NCBI GenBank assembly: GCA_963693365.1 | Contig: CAVNZM010000001.1 | Span: 20,460,001-20,524,000, forward strand | Direction: 5' to 3' | DNA length: 64,000 bases | Source of the DNA: Amoebidium appalachense | Lineage: Eukaryota; Ichthyosporea | Shown here: piece by piece, positions 49,693 to 63,063 of the stretch | Position numbering within the stretch: position 1 is the stretch's first letter | Layout of the letters: each line of letters begins with the position of its first letter | Position numbers and translations under genes: made by a program | The notes under the pieces: generated by a model | The model's input: only the letters and a program-made list of their open reading frames with translations | Told to the model about the DNA's origin: nothing | Databases searched by the model: none

Positions 49693-52161
49693 ATGTCGCT
49701 CTCACTTGTCACCTCCGTTGTTGGGCGCTCAGGCTGCCGTGCCACTGCAGCTGCCGCCACAGGTGTTGCACGGATAGTTGCCGCCAGCTACCACAAGAAC
49801 GTAAGTGGTTTTTTTACTCGTTTTCCTTGTTTTTTTTTTTCCTTGGTTCTTTTTTTTTGGGTTGCCCTTGCCCTTCCGCGTGTGCTTTTTCCTTTTTAAG
49901 CCAGGGTTGCTTTTTAGCTCTTCAGAGTGCGGAGTTAGGGGTCGCACATCACCCATACACCGCTCTTGTACCCCCACGGTGCTACTTCCCAGCGCTTCTT
50001 TGTTTTAAGACGCAGGTGTGCAATTAAGGGTTGGTTGGTGTAAGGATGCAACACATCTGATCAACACCCTCCCCCGCCCCTCCCTCCCCTCCCCCCCCAC
50101 CACCACACACACACACACACACACACACACGTCGTGAATGTATGTACTTTGTAATCTTTGACAAACAGTATACTTTCCAGCCCGTCCCCGCTCCCCCCCT
50201 CCCCCCTCCTCCTCCTCCTCCTCTCCCTTTAAAAGGGTCCACCAACATGCACTCCGGTCCCGCTCTGTCTTATTCAGCTTCTTCACCCACCTGTTTTTTT
50301 CAGCAATTATTTTGTTATTGCGCAACCCTTCGATCTTTCACATTCAACACTGCTGGCCTTGCCTCCCTGTCGTTTGTTACCAGTGGTTTTGTTTTTTGTG
50401 CCAGTGGCTGTGCCTTGGTGTCAACCTTGGAAGGAGGTGGAGATGCAGACTGTGCGCACCTGTGTTCCTAAGGAAATGGATTTTTTTGTGTTTGCCGGCA
50501 AACTGGCTTGTACAGACGGATAACACGCAACATGCACTCTTTTTGGGCCCGATACAGGTTATACACCACGTGTATGGCTATGGTTGTTTCTTATGGGTGT
50601 TTCTTTGCTACGTGTGGGTTTTAGGATTACGAACCAACCCTTGCTTGGTATTGGTGTACATGCCGCTCTCAGCCGCAAACCCCCCTCCCCCCCCCCCCCC
50701 CCCCTCCCCCCGCCCCCCGCCAAACACACACACACACGCATACACACACACCTTTGCCCCTCTCCCCCGTCTCCCCCTCCGCCCCTCCCCCCCTAAACAC
50801 GAACACACGTACAGACATACACGCGTAATCCCCCCCCACCCCCACCCCCAAACGAGAATAAGAGCTTGGACTTTGAATTTGGCCACTTCAGCAACGGCTC
50901 TGTGTGTTAATAGGTAAAACATCTATGAAACTGCCGAGGTCAAGTGTTCTGGCTTGGTATTGAATTTTCGCACTGCCTCAATGCCCACTTGTTGTATCTT
51001 TCGTTTTCTTGTATTTGGCCTTGCCTTCTGCACTCTCCAACTTCCATGCCCTTACTTGTGTGCCGCCCCGACAGGTTATTGAGCACTACGAGAAGCCGCG
51101 CAATGTTGGGTCCATGAATAAGGATGCCCCAGACGTGGGTACCGGTTTGGTGGGTGCACCAGCCTGCGGTGACGTCATGAAACTTCAGATTCAGGTGGAC
51201 GAAAATAACCGGATTGTGGATGCGAGGTTTAAGACGTTTGGCTGTGGGTCGGCTATTGCAAGCAGCAGTTTGGTGACTGAGCTCGTGAAGGGCAAGACCC
51301 TGGACGAGGCATCGAAGATCAAGAACCAGGAGATTGCACAGGAGCTGAGGCTGCCCCCCGTGAAGATTCACTGCTCATGTAAGTGCACGGGACTAGCATG
51401 GGGTGTGATGGCAGGTTCCAGTGAAGCGCTTGATGGCCGAGGGGAGGAGGAGGGATTGGGGGGGGAGGGGAGGGATCGCAATTGCGGGACGCACACATAC
51501 TAAGACATAGGGATTTGGTGCGTGCGTGCGTGCGTGCGTGCGTGTATGCATGTAGAGATAGGGGACGATGCGGGTTAGGGGTTCTTGTTTGCTTGTGTTC
51601 AACGAAAATGTGCTCACGGAATGTAAGTTGAATTTTTTTTTTTTGGTGGGGGGTGGGGAGGGGAAGGCGGAGTAGTGTTGGCGGTGGGGGCGTGCGCGCG
51701 CTTATGTGTGTGTGGCATTGGGGGAGGGGGGGGGGGGGGGGAGGGGGGGGGGGGCTAATCGGTGTATATGCCTTGGCGGTTCTTATCGCAGTTCTGCCAC
51801 TTGCACATGACTGGCAACCATGGTTGGTTGTTTCGTTGCAAACCGAGCATTGGGTGTAAGGGCATTATCAGCACATCTGGTGGGGTAGTTAGTGTGTGTC
51901 GTTGCACTGCGGCGTACATGGTTGTACAGTCATGTGTGTGTGCGTGCGCGCACGTGGGCGTGTGCACGTGCTCGTTGGCGCATGGGTGAATGTGCGGGTG
52001 CTGATTTGCAGGATTGGGTGGGTGGGTGTCGTAGTGGCTGCCGGTGTGTGTGATAGCCTTGTGCCTGTGAATGTTTTTTAAGGTGAACGACGGTGGGGGT
52101 GTGTGCGTGCATGCTTGCGTGTGTCATTGTGTGTGTGCGCGCATGTGTGTGTTTTTGAGGT

Positions 52162-52209
<48 letters not shown>

Positions 52210-52216
52210 TTTTTTT

Positions 52217-52249
<33 letters not shown>

Positions 52250-52647
52250 TGTGATTGTTTTAAATTTCTGTGTGTTTTTGTGTGTATGTGTTTTGAGAGG
52301 AAGGGGGATGGTGTGTGTGTGTGAGGGGGAGGGGGGGCTCTGTTTCAAGCTTGCCTAGCAGGAACACAGGATAGTATCTCAGCACGGAACACGGGGCATG
52401 TTTTTGTGCACAGTGCACACCAGCCGTGTGTTACCAGCAGGTGTTTGGCTTTTGCTGCTGTTGTCTGAATGCCAGGTTTTCTCGTGTGTAGTGTCAGTTG
52501 AAGTTTTCCATGCTTTCTGACGGACAGCGAACTCTTCTCCCTTTTGTTTCGCTCACAACTGCAAATGTACGCACAGCAGCACAGTTGCACACACATTCGC
52601 GCACACACACAGGCACAGGCACATGAACGCACACACACACGTACGCA

Positions 52648-52707
<60 letters not shown>

Positions 52708-52926
52708 CACACGTACACACCTACCCACCGACCCCCCCCCCCCCCCCACACACACACACACACCGACCCCCCCCCCCCCCTCCCCCACCCACACACAGAC
52801 CCATTCACCCACCCACCCACCCACCCACACGCCCCCACACACACAGTGCTTGCAGAGGATGCAGTCAAGGCGGCCATCAAGGACATCCAGGCCAAGCGGG
52901 CGCGCAAGCAGCAGGCCACGGCCTGA
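49693..52926 (+). CDS. ISCU: Mitochondrial iron-sulfur cluster assembly scaffold ISCU
   Basis: Scaffold on which NFS1-ISD11, frataxin and ferredoxin build [2Fe-2S] clusters in the mitochondrial matrix. Exons 49693-49800, 51075-51378 and 52847-52926 give 492 nt (163 aa; human 167) in phase. Residues 1-36 form an Arg/Ser/Ala-rich, acid-free presequence. The body begins [16 protein letters not shown] and carries all three cluster cysteines: [25 protein letters not shown] and [14 protein letters not shown] is the site recognised by the HSC20/mtHSP70 chaperone pair. The conserved Asp after the first Cys (CGD) and the end [13 protein letters not shown] are as in animals. The last exon starts straight after a CA-rich tract whose ACACAG is the acceptor. 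An AATAAA follows at 53138. Confidence 0.96.
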
Positions 52927-54399
52927 GGGGCTGGCGGGCAGGCACGGAGCAGTGTTGGTGCCCAGTGTGGCACACGCGTCCGCCTGCGGCTAATGCTCGG
53001 CTGGGTTTTGTAAGCTCGCACAGCAGCACGCAGGCATTTTTCTTGTGAATGATGACCTGGTACCGAATAGACACCGCGTAGTTGTATGACACAAATCAAC
53101 GTATGGAGCTTTTAGACACCCTTTTGGGGAGACATTAAATAAAGGCCTCGACTGTGCCTTGATATTTGGCTGAGCAGATGCGCATATTGAGCATCCCCAC
53201 ATATTGTTATATGTCATGCTCGTGTTTAAGTGGGGTGCAGACATAGCCCCAATACCTCACCCGTGCAGCGTATGGTGTGCTGCACACACCAGCCCTGGCT
53301 CGATTCTTGTGTGCACATGCTCGATCAGCGCTGATGTGTGTGTTCACATGCATGGCCCCCACTATCCCCAGGCAAAATCTGGCCGGTGCGTGCTCTCATG
53401 GGTCCCAATATCCCCACATGCGCAAGTGTGCACGGACCCCAATATATCTCCACCGGCACCGTCACACCGAGGTGTGATATTCGATTACATGAAGCGTGCA
53501 TGCATGGCCCCAAGAAGCAAAACCGGAACTCCTTTGCGCATGAGCACGTACATGAGCTGCACGGACGCACATCAACCACATGCTTGCAGACCGACCCCCC
53601 ATGGTGCCCCGCGTGTATGCACATGGCCGGCCATGCATGGCCTATATAGCTGCAGCCGATATGTTGCATTCATATGGTGCAATGCACATGCGTGTGCATA
53701 AAACAGTACGGGGTACAGCATGTTGCACAGGTCCGATGATGTGCATGCATTTACATATGCAAGCCCACCATGTTTGAGCCATAGGCTTAACATGCCGAAG
53801 ATTTCGTTCAGGTGTTTTTACTTCAGCATTCGGGTGCACCATTGCATGCAGGTGCACCGTGTATAAGGTGTTGGGGCCAGCCAAAAGTGACGCCATACAA
53901 AAAAGAATCGCAGTGCCAATTCATGCATGCCCATTATGCGGAACTAGAGGGCAGGATTGGCGCCAACTACAGTATCACTATACATGTGGGGTGCATTCGA
54001 GCATGCATAATTATGGGTCCATGGGATAGTAGAGTGGGCAACCAAAAGGTCAACAGCGGGAGACTCCCTTTAACAATAAGTATGTCATGTGGATAGCTAG
54101 ACCATGATACTACCTCCAAGCAGCAAAAGTACAGGTCCCCACGCTACCCTGTAGATATATGATTGGTGTGGTTGGTGTGTACGTGTGAAATGTATAAGTA
54201 AGTTCTTGACCAAAATACGGCATGTCTTAGTACAGGCTCACTGCACTCGAAAGCCCATATATCCTCGTCGTGCCTGCGGCCACTGCGCCACCGTCTACTT
54301 GGGTCCCTCCCCCTCTCTGTGTGAGTGCATGCAATGTTCTATAGGGTGCAGTTGTGTATATGCTCGTACTGGCATTCCTTTCATGTCGCACTGTCTGTG
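52927..54399. other. Convergent intergenic region between ISCU and NUP98
   Basis: Contains the ISCU 3' UTR and poly(A) signal. From about 53270 to 53900 the sequence is rich in short recurring words (ACATGCATGGCCCC, CCCAATATATCTCC, TGCATGCA) that look like a decayed repeat but show no fixed period. No AATAAA was found for NUP98 on the minus strand. No gene recognised. Confidence 0.45.
53138..53143 (+). promoter_or_regulatory. Poly(A) signal AATAAA of ISCU
   Basis: AATAAA 212 bases after the ISCU stop codon, followed by a T/G-rich stretch (GTGCCTTGATATTTGG) suitable as a downstream element. Confidence 0.55.
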
Positions 54400-54558
54400 T
54401 CAGCAGGCAGGGATGAAGAAAGTCCAGCAGCCACTGTCCCAGTCAAAGTGGCAGCTAGTGGCGCCCATGCTGTCGGCCAGTCTGGCCAGCTTGCTGTTGT
54501 AAGCTGCCTCCTTGCTGCTGTCCCACTCGGCCGTATTGTACTTCTTGGGGTGGCAGCT

Positions 54559-54617
<59 letters not shown>

Positions 54618-55032
54618 CGTTAGTGAGAGGTGTGAGTTGTAATGGTGGCGCGAAGACAGAGAAATGGATCAGAAAGGAAAGGGGTAGTGGTTGGGGGCGG
54701 GGGGGGGGGGGGGGGGGGGGGAGGGGAGAGGGACGGGAAAGAGGGACGGAGGGATGGAGGGAGGGGGGAGGGGGGGGGGGGGGGGGGGGGGAGGGTAAGC
54801 AAAGAAGAGAAGGGTACCGGGAGTATGCTGAGTACTGTTGTGAGATGCATGCCCCCCAGCAAGCAAGCAAGCACATGCAACCACGTATCTGCATGGCAAC
54901 CACAGACCACATGCCAGACTGTGTGGCTAGCAGAGTTGGCCGACAGTGCGGTGCAAAAGCATTGGCAGAACTCAACATAGAGTAAAAAGAGAATGTGTGC
55001 ATCAAATGTACAAGCTGTAATATGTGGGGGCG

Positions 55033-55082
<50 letters not shown>

Positions 55083-56003
55083 GGGGGGGGGGAGGGGGGG
55101 GGAGCGCAAGAGGAGAAGCACGTGTGATTGTGTGTGTAGGTGCACCCGTGCATGTGCGCTGCTTACTTGTAGAGGGCGACCTTCTTGCCCACCATCAGGC
55201 CCTTTCCAGCCTCAGGGCACACACCCAGTGCCTCGGGGTAGACATCAACCGTCTTGGGCCCAAACACCACCACCTGGTCCAGGGGTGTGTCCCCGTGCAG
55301 CCCAGCAAATGACGTCACATCCACAGGGTCGGTGAACTCCACCTGCCCGTGCTGCCGGTGGAACACGGTGAACCGCCGCACACGCTTGAGCTGTTCAGTG
55401 CTCATCTCTTGCAGCTCAGACAGGCTCGGCTCTGGAAGAGGGAAGGGGGAGGGGGGGGGGGGGGGGGGGGGGGGGGGAGGGGGGGGGGGGGGGGGGGTAA
55501 GAAAGTGTCATAGAGTAAGAAGCACACATAGCACACACCCATCATGGAAAACCAATGCAGACTGCAAACAAAGGACACAAAGGGTATGCGTAATAGGCAG
55601 AGCCATCCTCAGGCGGGACCACATCATCCACAACATCCGAGTTTCGACCCATTGACCTGGTCAACGACAAACGTCCTCGGGTATTGTTTCACTTGGGTCA
55701 CCCGTCTTGATCAGAGACGAGCAGGGCTACTTATTGACAAGCAACAGGCAAAGGCCGTGGGAAAGGTCGGAGGGTAATGAAAAGAGGGGAAGACCGGGGG
55801 GGGGGATTTAGGGCAACCTGTCCAAGCTCATATCGCAGAGCATGGTGGGGATATGCAAAAAGGACACAGCCAGCCAGACAAAGGATATGCTACATGAGAT
55901 GGGCGATGCTCAGGGCCATAGGTAAGCATACAGGGTGTGTAACAACAAGTCATAGGGCCAGAATGGGGGTTCCATATGAACAGGAAACAAGAAAGACAAG
56001 GAT

Positions 56004-56040
<37 letters not shown>

Positions 56041-57181
56041 CTGTACCTGTGTAGACCTCTGGGTCACTGATGGTGAACAGGGATGGCTTCTTGTGCAGAC
56101 TAGTGCTGGGGGGTGGGCCCCGCACTGCTGTGGGGATGGGTGCCCTGCCCCCCCCCCTGCAGAACTCGGCTATGCTCAGGTCTGGCCCAGCCTTCTTGCT
56201 GGCCACTGGGCTGTCCACCCCGTTGGCCGGTGCCTTGTGCCCGTTGGCCAGCGCAACAGCAGTCCCCGGCAGAGGCTGGCCCACCACCCCAAGTGAGCAC
56301 AAAAAACCAACCGCACACCATCCCCCCCTCCCCCCCCACACACACACACACATTAACATCCACACACATACCCCCCCCCTCCCCCCTGCCTCCGCCCGAC
56401 GCTGATACACACACACACTAGTGACCCCACGAACAAACCAACATAACAACATAATCTCCCCCCCCCCCCACCCCCCACCCCCCCTCCCGTTTCCCCGGCT
56501 CCACAACCAAATAAGACCCCCCCCCCCCCCCCCCCCTCCCCCCCCCCCCCCCCCCCCACACACACACACTAAATAAATAAACACACACACACACACCAGC
56601 CAACCACCATTACCACCACCACCACACCCACCCACCCACCCGGGCAACTCCCCACACAAACAACTGCGCAAGACAAAGGGAAAAAAAAAAAAAAAAAAAA
56701 AAAAAAAAGAAAGAAAGAAAAGAAAAAGAAAAAACCCACCACACACACGCTGGCACACACCTTCCTAGTCAGTGTGCGTGTGGCCTGTGGGGTGAAGACT
56801 CTTGCCGGGGGCTCTGGGGCCAGGGCCCTGGCCTTTGCAGCCCCCCCGGCCGAGGGCAGCAGCTGCGGGGTGGCCACCTGCAGAGTGAGCTGGGGCTGGG
56901 CTGTGGGCGTGGAGGGGGCTGGGCCCTTCCTGGCTGAGTCGATGACGGCCTGCAGGTTGCCCAGGGGGGTGTAGGGTCGGGTCTGGGGCTGGGCTATGGG
57001 CACAGGCGTCTGGGCCCCTGGCTGGGCTGCACCTTGGCCTGGGGTCTTGGCCCCAAATAGCCCCCCGGTAGTGGCCCCAAAGGGGGTGGCTGCAGGGGTG
57101 GATGTGGCTGGGGGGGGGTTGGGTCAGAAAGGGATGGGGGGCACGGTGCACAGGCCCAGAAAAATCATCGGCCTGTATGGT

Positions 57182-57233
<52 letters not shown>

Positions 57234-59569
57234 ACGATCCTGCGTGGGCGTGTGTTTGTGTGTGTGTTGCGCGCCTGGGCGTGTGCCTTATAAAGCGTGT
57301 CGGTTATGTGTGTCTTGAATTGATAAGATGTGTGCGTGCACACGCATGTGTATGTGTGCATGTGGACGTGCTTGCATACGCATAACTAGAGGTGTGTGCG
57401 CCTAAATGCCTATGTGTGGCGCTGGTGCTGGTGTGAGGGCACTAATAAAATATCCTGGTCCAGGGTACTAGGCACCAACCCACCACCAAACAGGCCCGTA
57501 GCTGTAGGTGCCGTGCCGAGGGCCGGCTTAGTGTTGAGGCTGAAGGGGGTGACCGTGCTTGCAGCCCCAAAGGGGGTGGCCCCACCCAGCGTCAGGGTGG
57601 GCGCAGTGGAGCCAAACGCAGGGGCTGCACTGGTAGTGGTCGACCCTGCAGGGGCTGGCTCAGCGCACGTGTCTACCGCCATGTGCATGTGTTTGCATGT
57701 GCTTGCGGGCATGTGGGCATGGTCATGCGGCATGTCAAGATGTGCATGCACAAATTGTGTGCATGTGCATGCGTGTGTACTTGTGCGCATGTGCAGGTCA
57801 TGCGTGCATGCACTTGTGTGGCTGTGGGTGTTTGTGGTATTGCATGTGCAACGTGTGCAGTATGAGCTGAGCGTCCATTCTAGAATGGCGGAGGTGTGCA
57901 TGTACATGGGCATGTGCGCTGGCACAGGTGTGTGTGGACAAAGAGGGCACGAAGCACCCAAAGGGAGCCAAAGCATGGGACCCACCGAAGCCACCAAAAG
58001 GGGCGGCTGATGACGTAGGGGCACCAAACGGTGCAGGGGTGGCAGTGGCCCCACCAAACCCAGTGAAGGTGGTGCTGGGCTGGCTGCCGGCCCCAGCCGC
58101 CGTGGCTGCATGCATGGGCATGGTGTTAGGTCTGGTGAACAGGGAAAGTGGCTTTTTTTGGGGGGGGGGGGGTTTATCCTTTTTTATATTTTATTTCTTC
58201 TTATTATTATTATGAATATTATCGTTATTTTTTCCCTGGGGGGGGGGGAAAGGGGGGGGGGGGGGGGGGGGGGGCAAAAGATCCTCTGCGATTATAAGGG
58301 GACCATAAAGCATCAGGCACAGACAGAATGGGCCTACACACGCACCAGGTATCCCATATACGCATCACACAGGCACACATTCAGGCACCGACTGGTCACT
58401 CCTGCACGTGCACATACGCATTGCTGACATACAACTCACCATCACCTACACGCTCCGTCCACCCCTAACAACCCTAACCCCCCATGTACAGGCCAGAAAC
58501 ATGGGCACACACACACCTTGGGTGGTGCCGAACCCGCCCAGGCCACCAAATACCGGTGCTGTGGATGTTGTTGTAGCCGCGAATGCAGGTGCCCCCGTGC
58601 TAGCCCCCAACCCCCCCAGCCCCCCAAAACCCCCACCACTTGCTGCCCCGAACCCCCCCGCAGCTGGTTGTGCAGCCGACCCAAACGTGTTTGTAGCACT
58701 AAATGCCGGTGTTTGTGTCGTGGCTCCAAATGCCGGTGTTTGTGCTGCGGCCCCAAATGCCGGTGTTTGTGTGGTAGCTCCAAATGCCGGTGTTTGTGTT
58801 GCTCCAAATGCCGGTGCTTGTGTTGCTGCTCCAAACGCCGGTGTTTGTGTTGCTCCAAATGCCGGTGTTTGTGTTGCTCCAAATGCCGGTGTATGTGTTG
58901 TAGCTCCAAATGCCGGTGTTTGTGCTGCTCCAAATGCCGGTGTCTGTGCTGCAGCTCCAAATGCCGGTGTTTGTGTGGCTGCACCAAATGCCGGGGTGGT
59001 GCTTGCACCAAACAGGCCTGCCGGCTGTGCCGGCTGCTGGCCAAACCCCGCTGCCGGGGTGCCAAATGCACCTGTGCCCGTGGGGGCAGACCCCCTGCCC
59101 TGCTTCTTGCCTGCCTGGTAGTCCTCCCAACGCAGCTCCTGCACTGTGACGTCAGCATGCAACCACAGCTAAAAATAGCGGTGCACAGGGCAATGCCTGA
59201 CCAGACACACAGACCAACCTTGCAGCAATTATGCGCCACACCCACACAACCAAGGACATGCACCAAGCAAGAAGTCACACACATCCAGACGCCCCCCCCC
59301 CCCCCCCCCCCCCCCCTCCCCCTTCTGCCCACGCACCTCGAAGCTCTTATTTGCATATGCGGGCATGGCTGTGATGGCCAGCAGCTTGTTGGATCCAGTC
59401 GTCCCAGTCTCGGTCCAGTCTGTCTCGGTGTATGCCGACTGCCCTGTCCCCGTGCCTACCCCCATGCCCCCAAATGCCCCTGCCCCAACTGTCAGCGCAG
59501 GTTCATCCACCCACAAATCATGCAATTCTCTTGCCTTGGCAACAGCCCCCCCTCCCCCCTCCCCCCTCC

Positions 59570-59634
<65 letters not shown>

Positions 59635-59657
59635 ACACCAACCGACCAAGGGGAAAA

Positions 59658-59698
<41 letters not shown>

Positions 59699-60552
59699 TC
59701 CATCCCATGCCCATCCCGTGGCCCAATCCCCCGACACACACACACACCAACCGACCAAAGAAAAGAAAACCACAGCCACCCACGGAACCACCCACCTACA
59801 CAAGCACGCAGGCACCAATCGAACAAGAGAAAAGTTCTCACCCACACACCCAAACTCACACACCGACCCCAACAAAGCAGTACACTCACACACACGCAAA
59901 CACACACACACACACACCGATCCCAAGAAAGGAGTACACGCACGCACGCACGCACGCACACACACACGCACGCACGCAAACACACACACACGCACGCACG
60001 CACGCACGCACACACGCACGCACATCAACATCCTAGGAAAACAGTACACACACACATACACACCAGCATTCTACCAAAACAGTACACACACACGGCACAC
60101 CAACCAATCCTCCTAAGAAAGTGCACACACACCTCCACCAAAGCCACCTCCAGCTGCTCCAAAGGTGGATGCTGGCTGAGCGCCAAACCCGCCTGTTGCT
60201 GGTTGCCCTATTGGGGTGCACATCAATGCCTGCATGGTGCCCTGCATGCCCCCCCACGGCCATGCATCCAAACACGGCCCTAGCGCACTGCCCTTGTTCA
60301 CTGCTCACCACATGCACATTCCTACATGCACCGCCAACCCTTAGCAAGAGCCTTGACACCTACACCATGGACCAACACATTCCCGGCCATGCTTCCACAT
60401 GGTGATGGCCAATTATCACTCAGCATGCCGATCTCCATCGGTCAGCACTCACTGTTTGCATGTACCTCTAGATGCAAAACCATGATTTGGACCTCAAAGG
60501 GCAGGCAACTATGACCAGGCTAAAGGGTGCAACGGAATGGGCTTGGCGGGAG

Positions 60553-60605
<53 letters not shown>

Positions 60606-60623
60606 TGTGTGTGTGTGTTTGTG

Positions 60624-60670
<47 letters not shown>

Positions 60671-62854
60671 ATACGTGCATGCATGTAATCCTGCCTTTGT
60701 TGTGGTTGCTGCAACACGTAGTCAGTGCCAGGTCACACACGTGGGGTCCACCTCTGCTGCCCATGCTGGCACATGCATACCCCAACCACCCCATACTCAT
60801 GTTCTTGTGACCAGCACATTCAACCCCCCCCCCCCCCCCCCCTCCCCTACCGAAGTTCCCTATGATCATACAGGCACAAACCCGCCTCAACCACTCTCGC
60901 CTACCCTGTTTCTGCCCCTCCTCCCCCCTCCCCCCTTCCCCCCCCTTCCCCCCCCCCTTCCCCCCTCCCCCCCCCCTTCCTCGGCCCCCTCTCCCGGTGT
61001 GTGCATGGCCCACCACGTACCCTTGCCAAACCCAAAGCCCGCACTGGATGCTGCAGCGGCTCCAAATCCCGTGCTTGCTGCGGCCCCAAATGACGGTGTT
61101 GCTGCTTGTGTGGCACCAAATCCCCCACCAAAGCCCCCCTGTGCTGGTGCTGCGGCTCCAAATGCACCCGTAGCAGGGGCACCAAACCCCCCTGTGGGTG
61201 CCGTAGTTGTGGTGCCAAACCCTCCCCCGCTACCAAACCCACCGGCAGCACCAAACCCTGTGAGGCCATGTGTCAGCACATGTGGCCAGGCAGCCAGCCC
61301 ATGTGCAGGCCCAGGGCCCACCACCCACCTCCCGTCTGCTGTGTGGCCGCACCAAACCCGCCTGTTGCTGCCCCAAATCCCCCCGTGGCCGGCTGCTGGC
61401 CAAACGTGCCTGCCGGCTTGCCAAACCCTCCCGCCGCCGCACCAAATGCCGGTGTTGCTGCCTGCCCAAACCCGGTCTGTGTCGTCTGGGCCCCAAAACC
61501 CCCCGTGCTGGCGCCAAACCCCGCGCCTGCTGCCGGGGCACCAAAACCCCCCGTGGCGGCTGGCTTTTGGCCAAATGCTCCGGCACCAAACCCTGCCACA
61601 CCCAGGTCAGTTACCCCTCTCTGTGCAGTGCTTGACCCCAAGAGCACCCAGGCAGCCGGCCTGCTGCCACAGCCAAGAACACAGGCCAGCCATCAAGCAC
61701 ACAGGCCAGCCACCAAGCACACAGGCCAGCCACCAAGCACACCGGCCACAGCCAAGCACACAGCCACTCACCTCCAGCAGCAGCCCCAAACCCCCCGGTG
61801 GCCGCTGGCTGTCCAAACCCTGCAGCAACCAAGAGCAGTAAGTATTGGGGTGGCAAGGTGGCAACAGTGGTGGGCAGCAATGGTATGCAGAGAACCACAA
61901 ATGATAGAAGGTTTAGTGCAGCACGCACACTGCTGTACACTTATTTCCTTGTGGACACCAAGGCTGTGCAAGTGTGCAAGGGAACCAGGGCAGCGGCTGT
62001 TGATGGGATGGGAAAGGGGGAGAAGGGGAGAGCGAGAGCAGGAGACAGATGGTGGCATGCAGGTCAAGCTTGAAAGAAGGAAGCATGTATCAAACTAAGA
62101 TAGGAAAGAGCAAGCGGAGGAGACGAAGTGGGAAAAGAGCTACTATCTGAGCTTATAATGAACATACATACGGAACCCCTTGCCCACTTCTACTCCCGCA
62201 AACTTATCCACAACCCTAAAAACCCCACCATTCTCCATGTTGTAACCCGCGTATACTAGGCACACATGTACACACAAGCACACAAAAATACACCGACACA
62301 AACAAGGGAGCAAAAACACATCGAAGCGCACAGCCCAAACGCAAATGCGCACGCGCGCGCGCGCGCGCACACACACACACACACACACAACCTGCGCGCG
62401 CACACATACAAAGGCACACACACAAACACGCACGCACACACGACACACACCACAACTGCATGCAGACACAGCCAGGCACAACAGCACCCGCAACCGCACA
62501 CACATGCAAGCACACACGCATGCACGCGCACACAAATAAAACGTCACAGCACACGCTCACGAACGCACGCACACCAACGCACGCACACGCACACCCACAA
62601 GCACAAGCACAAGCACAAGCAAGCACACATGCAATCACACGCACAAGCACCGAGAAGTCACAAGCATCCTTCTTGCCCCCATTCTCCTCTCACGGCCCCA
62701 GCATCCACCAGAACACGCATTACATATAATCGGCAAACAGCAGCACGCACAGGCACCAAAGCACAGACACGGGGGGTACTTTTTGTCCCTGCATACCCCC
62801 AGCTGCGGCACCAAAGCCTCCTCCCCCACCAAACGTTTGAGCCGAACCGAACAT
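54400..62854 (-). CDS. NUP98: Nucleoporin NUP98 (FG repeats, GLEBS motif, C-terminal autoproteolytic-type domain), no NUP96 part
   Basis: Pore-complex FG nucleoporin. Minus-strand exons: 62854-62797, 61819-61772, 61592-61329, 61257-61021, 60207-60133, 59488-59337, 59138-58517, 58105-57986, 57654-57484, 57107-56761, 56275-56047, 55431-55167, 54556-54400; 2745 nt (914 aa), every junction in phase. It starts [15 protein letters not shown], like the MF-start of known NUP98s. GFG/FG repeats fill residues 1-230 and 290-590. Between them lies a GLEBS-like RAE1-binding segment, [13 protein letters not shown] joined to [12 protein letters not shown] (human ITAMKEYESKSLEELRLEDYQAN). The C-terminal domain (about 770-914) has [50 protein letters not shown] and [11 protein letters not shown] then stop. 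Human NUP98 has SWVFKVSHF|S here: the stop replaces the scissile position and the HFS triad is absent. No autocleavage is expected. Confidence 0.93.
54559..54617 (-). repeat. Poly-C (sense strand) tract of 59 bases at the last NUP98 acceptor
   Basis: Read on the minus strand this is an unbroken C-run ending CCCAG at the start of exon 54556-54400, so it serves as the polypyrimidine tract. Confidence 0.9.
58697..59005 (-). repeat. Coding FG-repeat minisatellite in NUP98 exon 7
   Basis: Twelve tandem units of 24-27 bases encoding [17 protein letters not shown] or TPAFGAAAQ on the minus strand, the last decayed to TPAFSATN. Units differ by whole codons, so array length changes stay in frame. Near-identity at DNA level points to recent expansion or homogenisation. 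Confidence 0.9.
59573..59632 (+). repeat. (CA)n microsatellite in NUP98 intron
   Basis: About 29 units; a poly-C run follows at 59661-59696. Confidence 0.95.
60555..60670 (+). repeat. (GT)n microsatellite in NUP98 intron
   Basis: Two GT blocks around TATGTGTG and TTTGTGCGTG interruptions; reads as CA on the gene's sense strand. Confidence 0.95.
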
Positions 62855-63063
62855 CTTTGCTGTTAGCTGCTGGCCCACAAAGGTGATGAATACAACCCCA
62901 CAATCTCACACACGTGGTAGTCCTCCCTGCACTAGGCGTATACCCACTGCCCTCTTACACTCCAACCAACCCCTTCGTGCCCCTATGCTAGTACCACTGT
63001 TCCCTGCCTGCCACAGTGTCACAGTGCCACCCTCCGAACGTTAAAGTTCCCTCCGATATTATA
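62855..63063. other. NUP98 5' flank
   Basis: About 200 bases of unique sequence directly upstream of the NUP98 start codon, probably 5' UTR and core promoter. No clear TATA box or Kozak-defining feature beyond AAAG before the ATG. Confidence 0.4.

Noticed and set aside
53204-53701. 165-codon plus-strand frame downstream of ISCU
   Set aside because: Composition is dominated by recurring ATGCATGG/CCCAATAT words, it lies in the convergent 3' region, and the translation is Cys/His/Pro-rich without a recognisable domain.
54400-54560. Continuation of NUP98 into a NUP96 part
   Set aside because: The last exon ends in TGA with no GT donor before it at a fitting position, and no NUP96-like sequence follows between 54400 and the ISCU gene.
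58518-60116. 532-codon plus-strand Cys/Lys-rich frame
   Set aside because: It is the antisense of the NUP98 FG repeats, whose regular unit keeps the opposite strand open; the minus-strand frame is the one with GLEBS and C-terminal domain homology.
60537-61841. 434-codon plus-strand frame ending near 61841
   Set aside because: Antisense of NUP98 exons 3-4 plus a GT array and poly-C; no homology in this direction.
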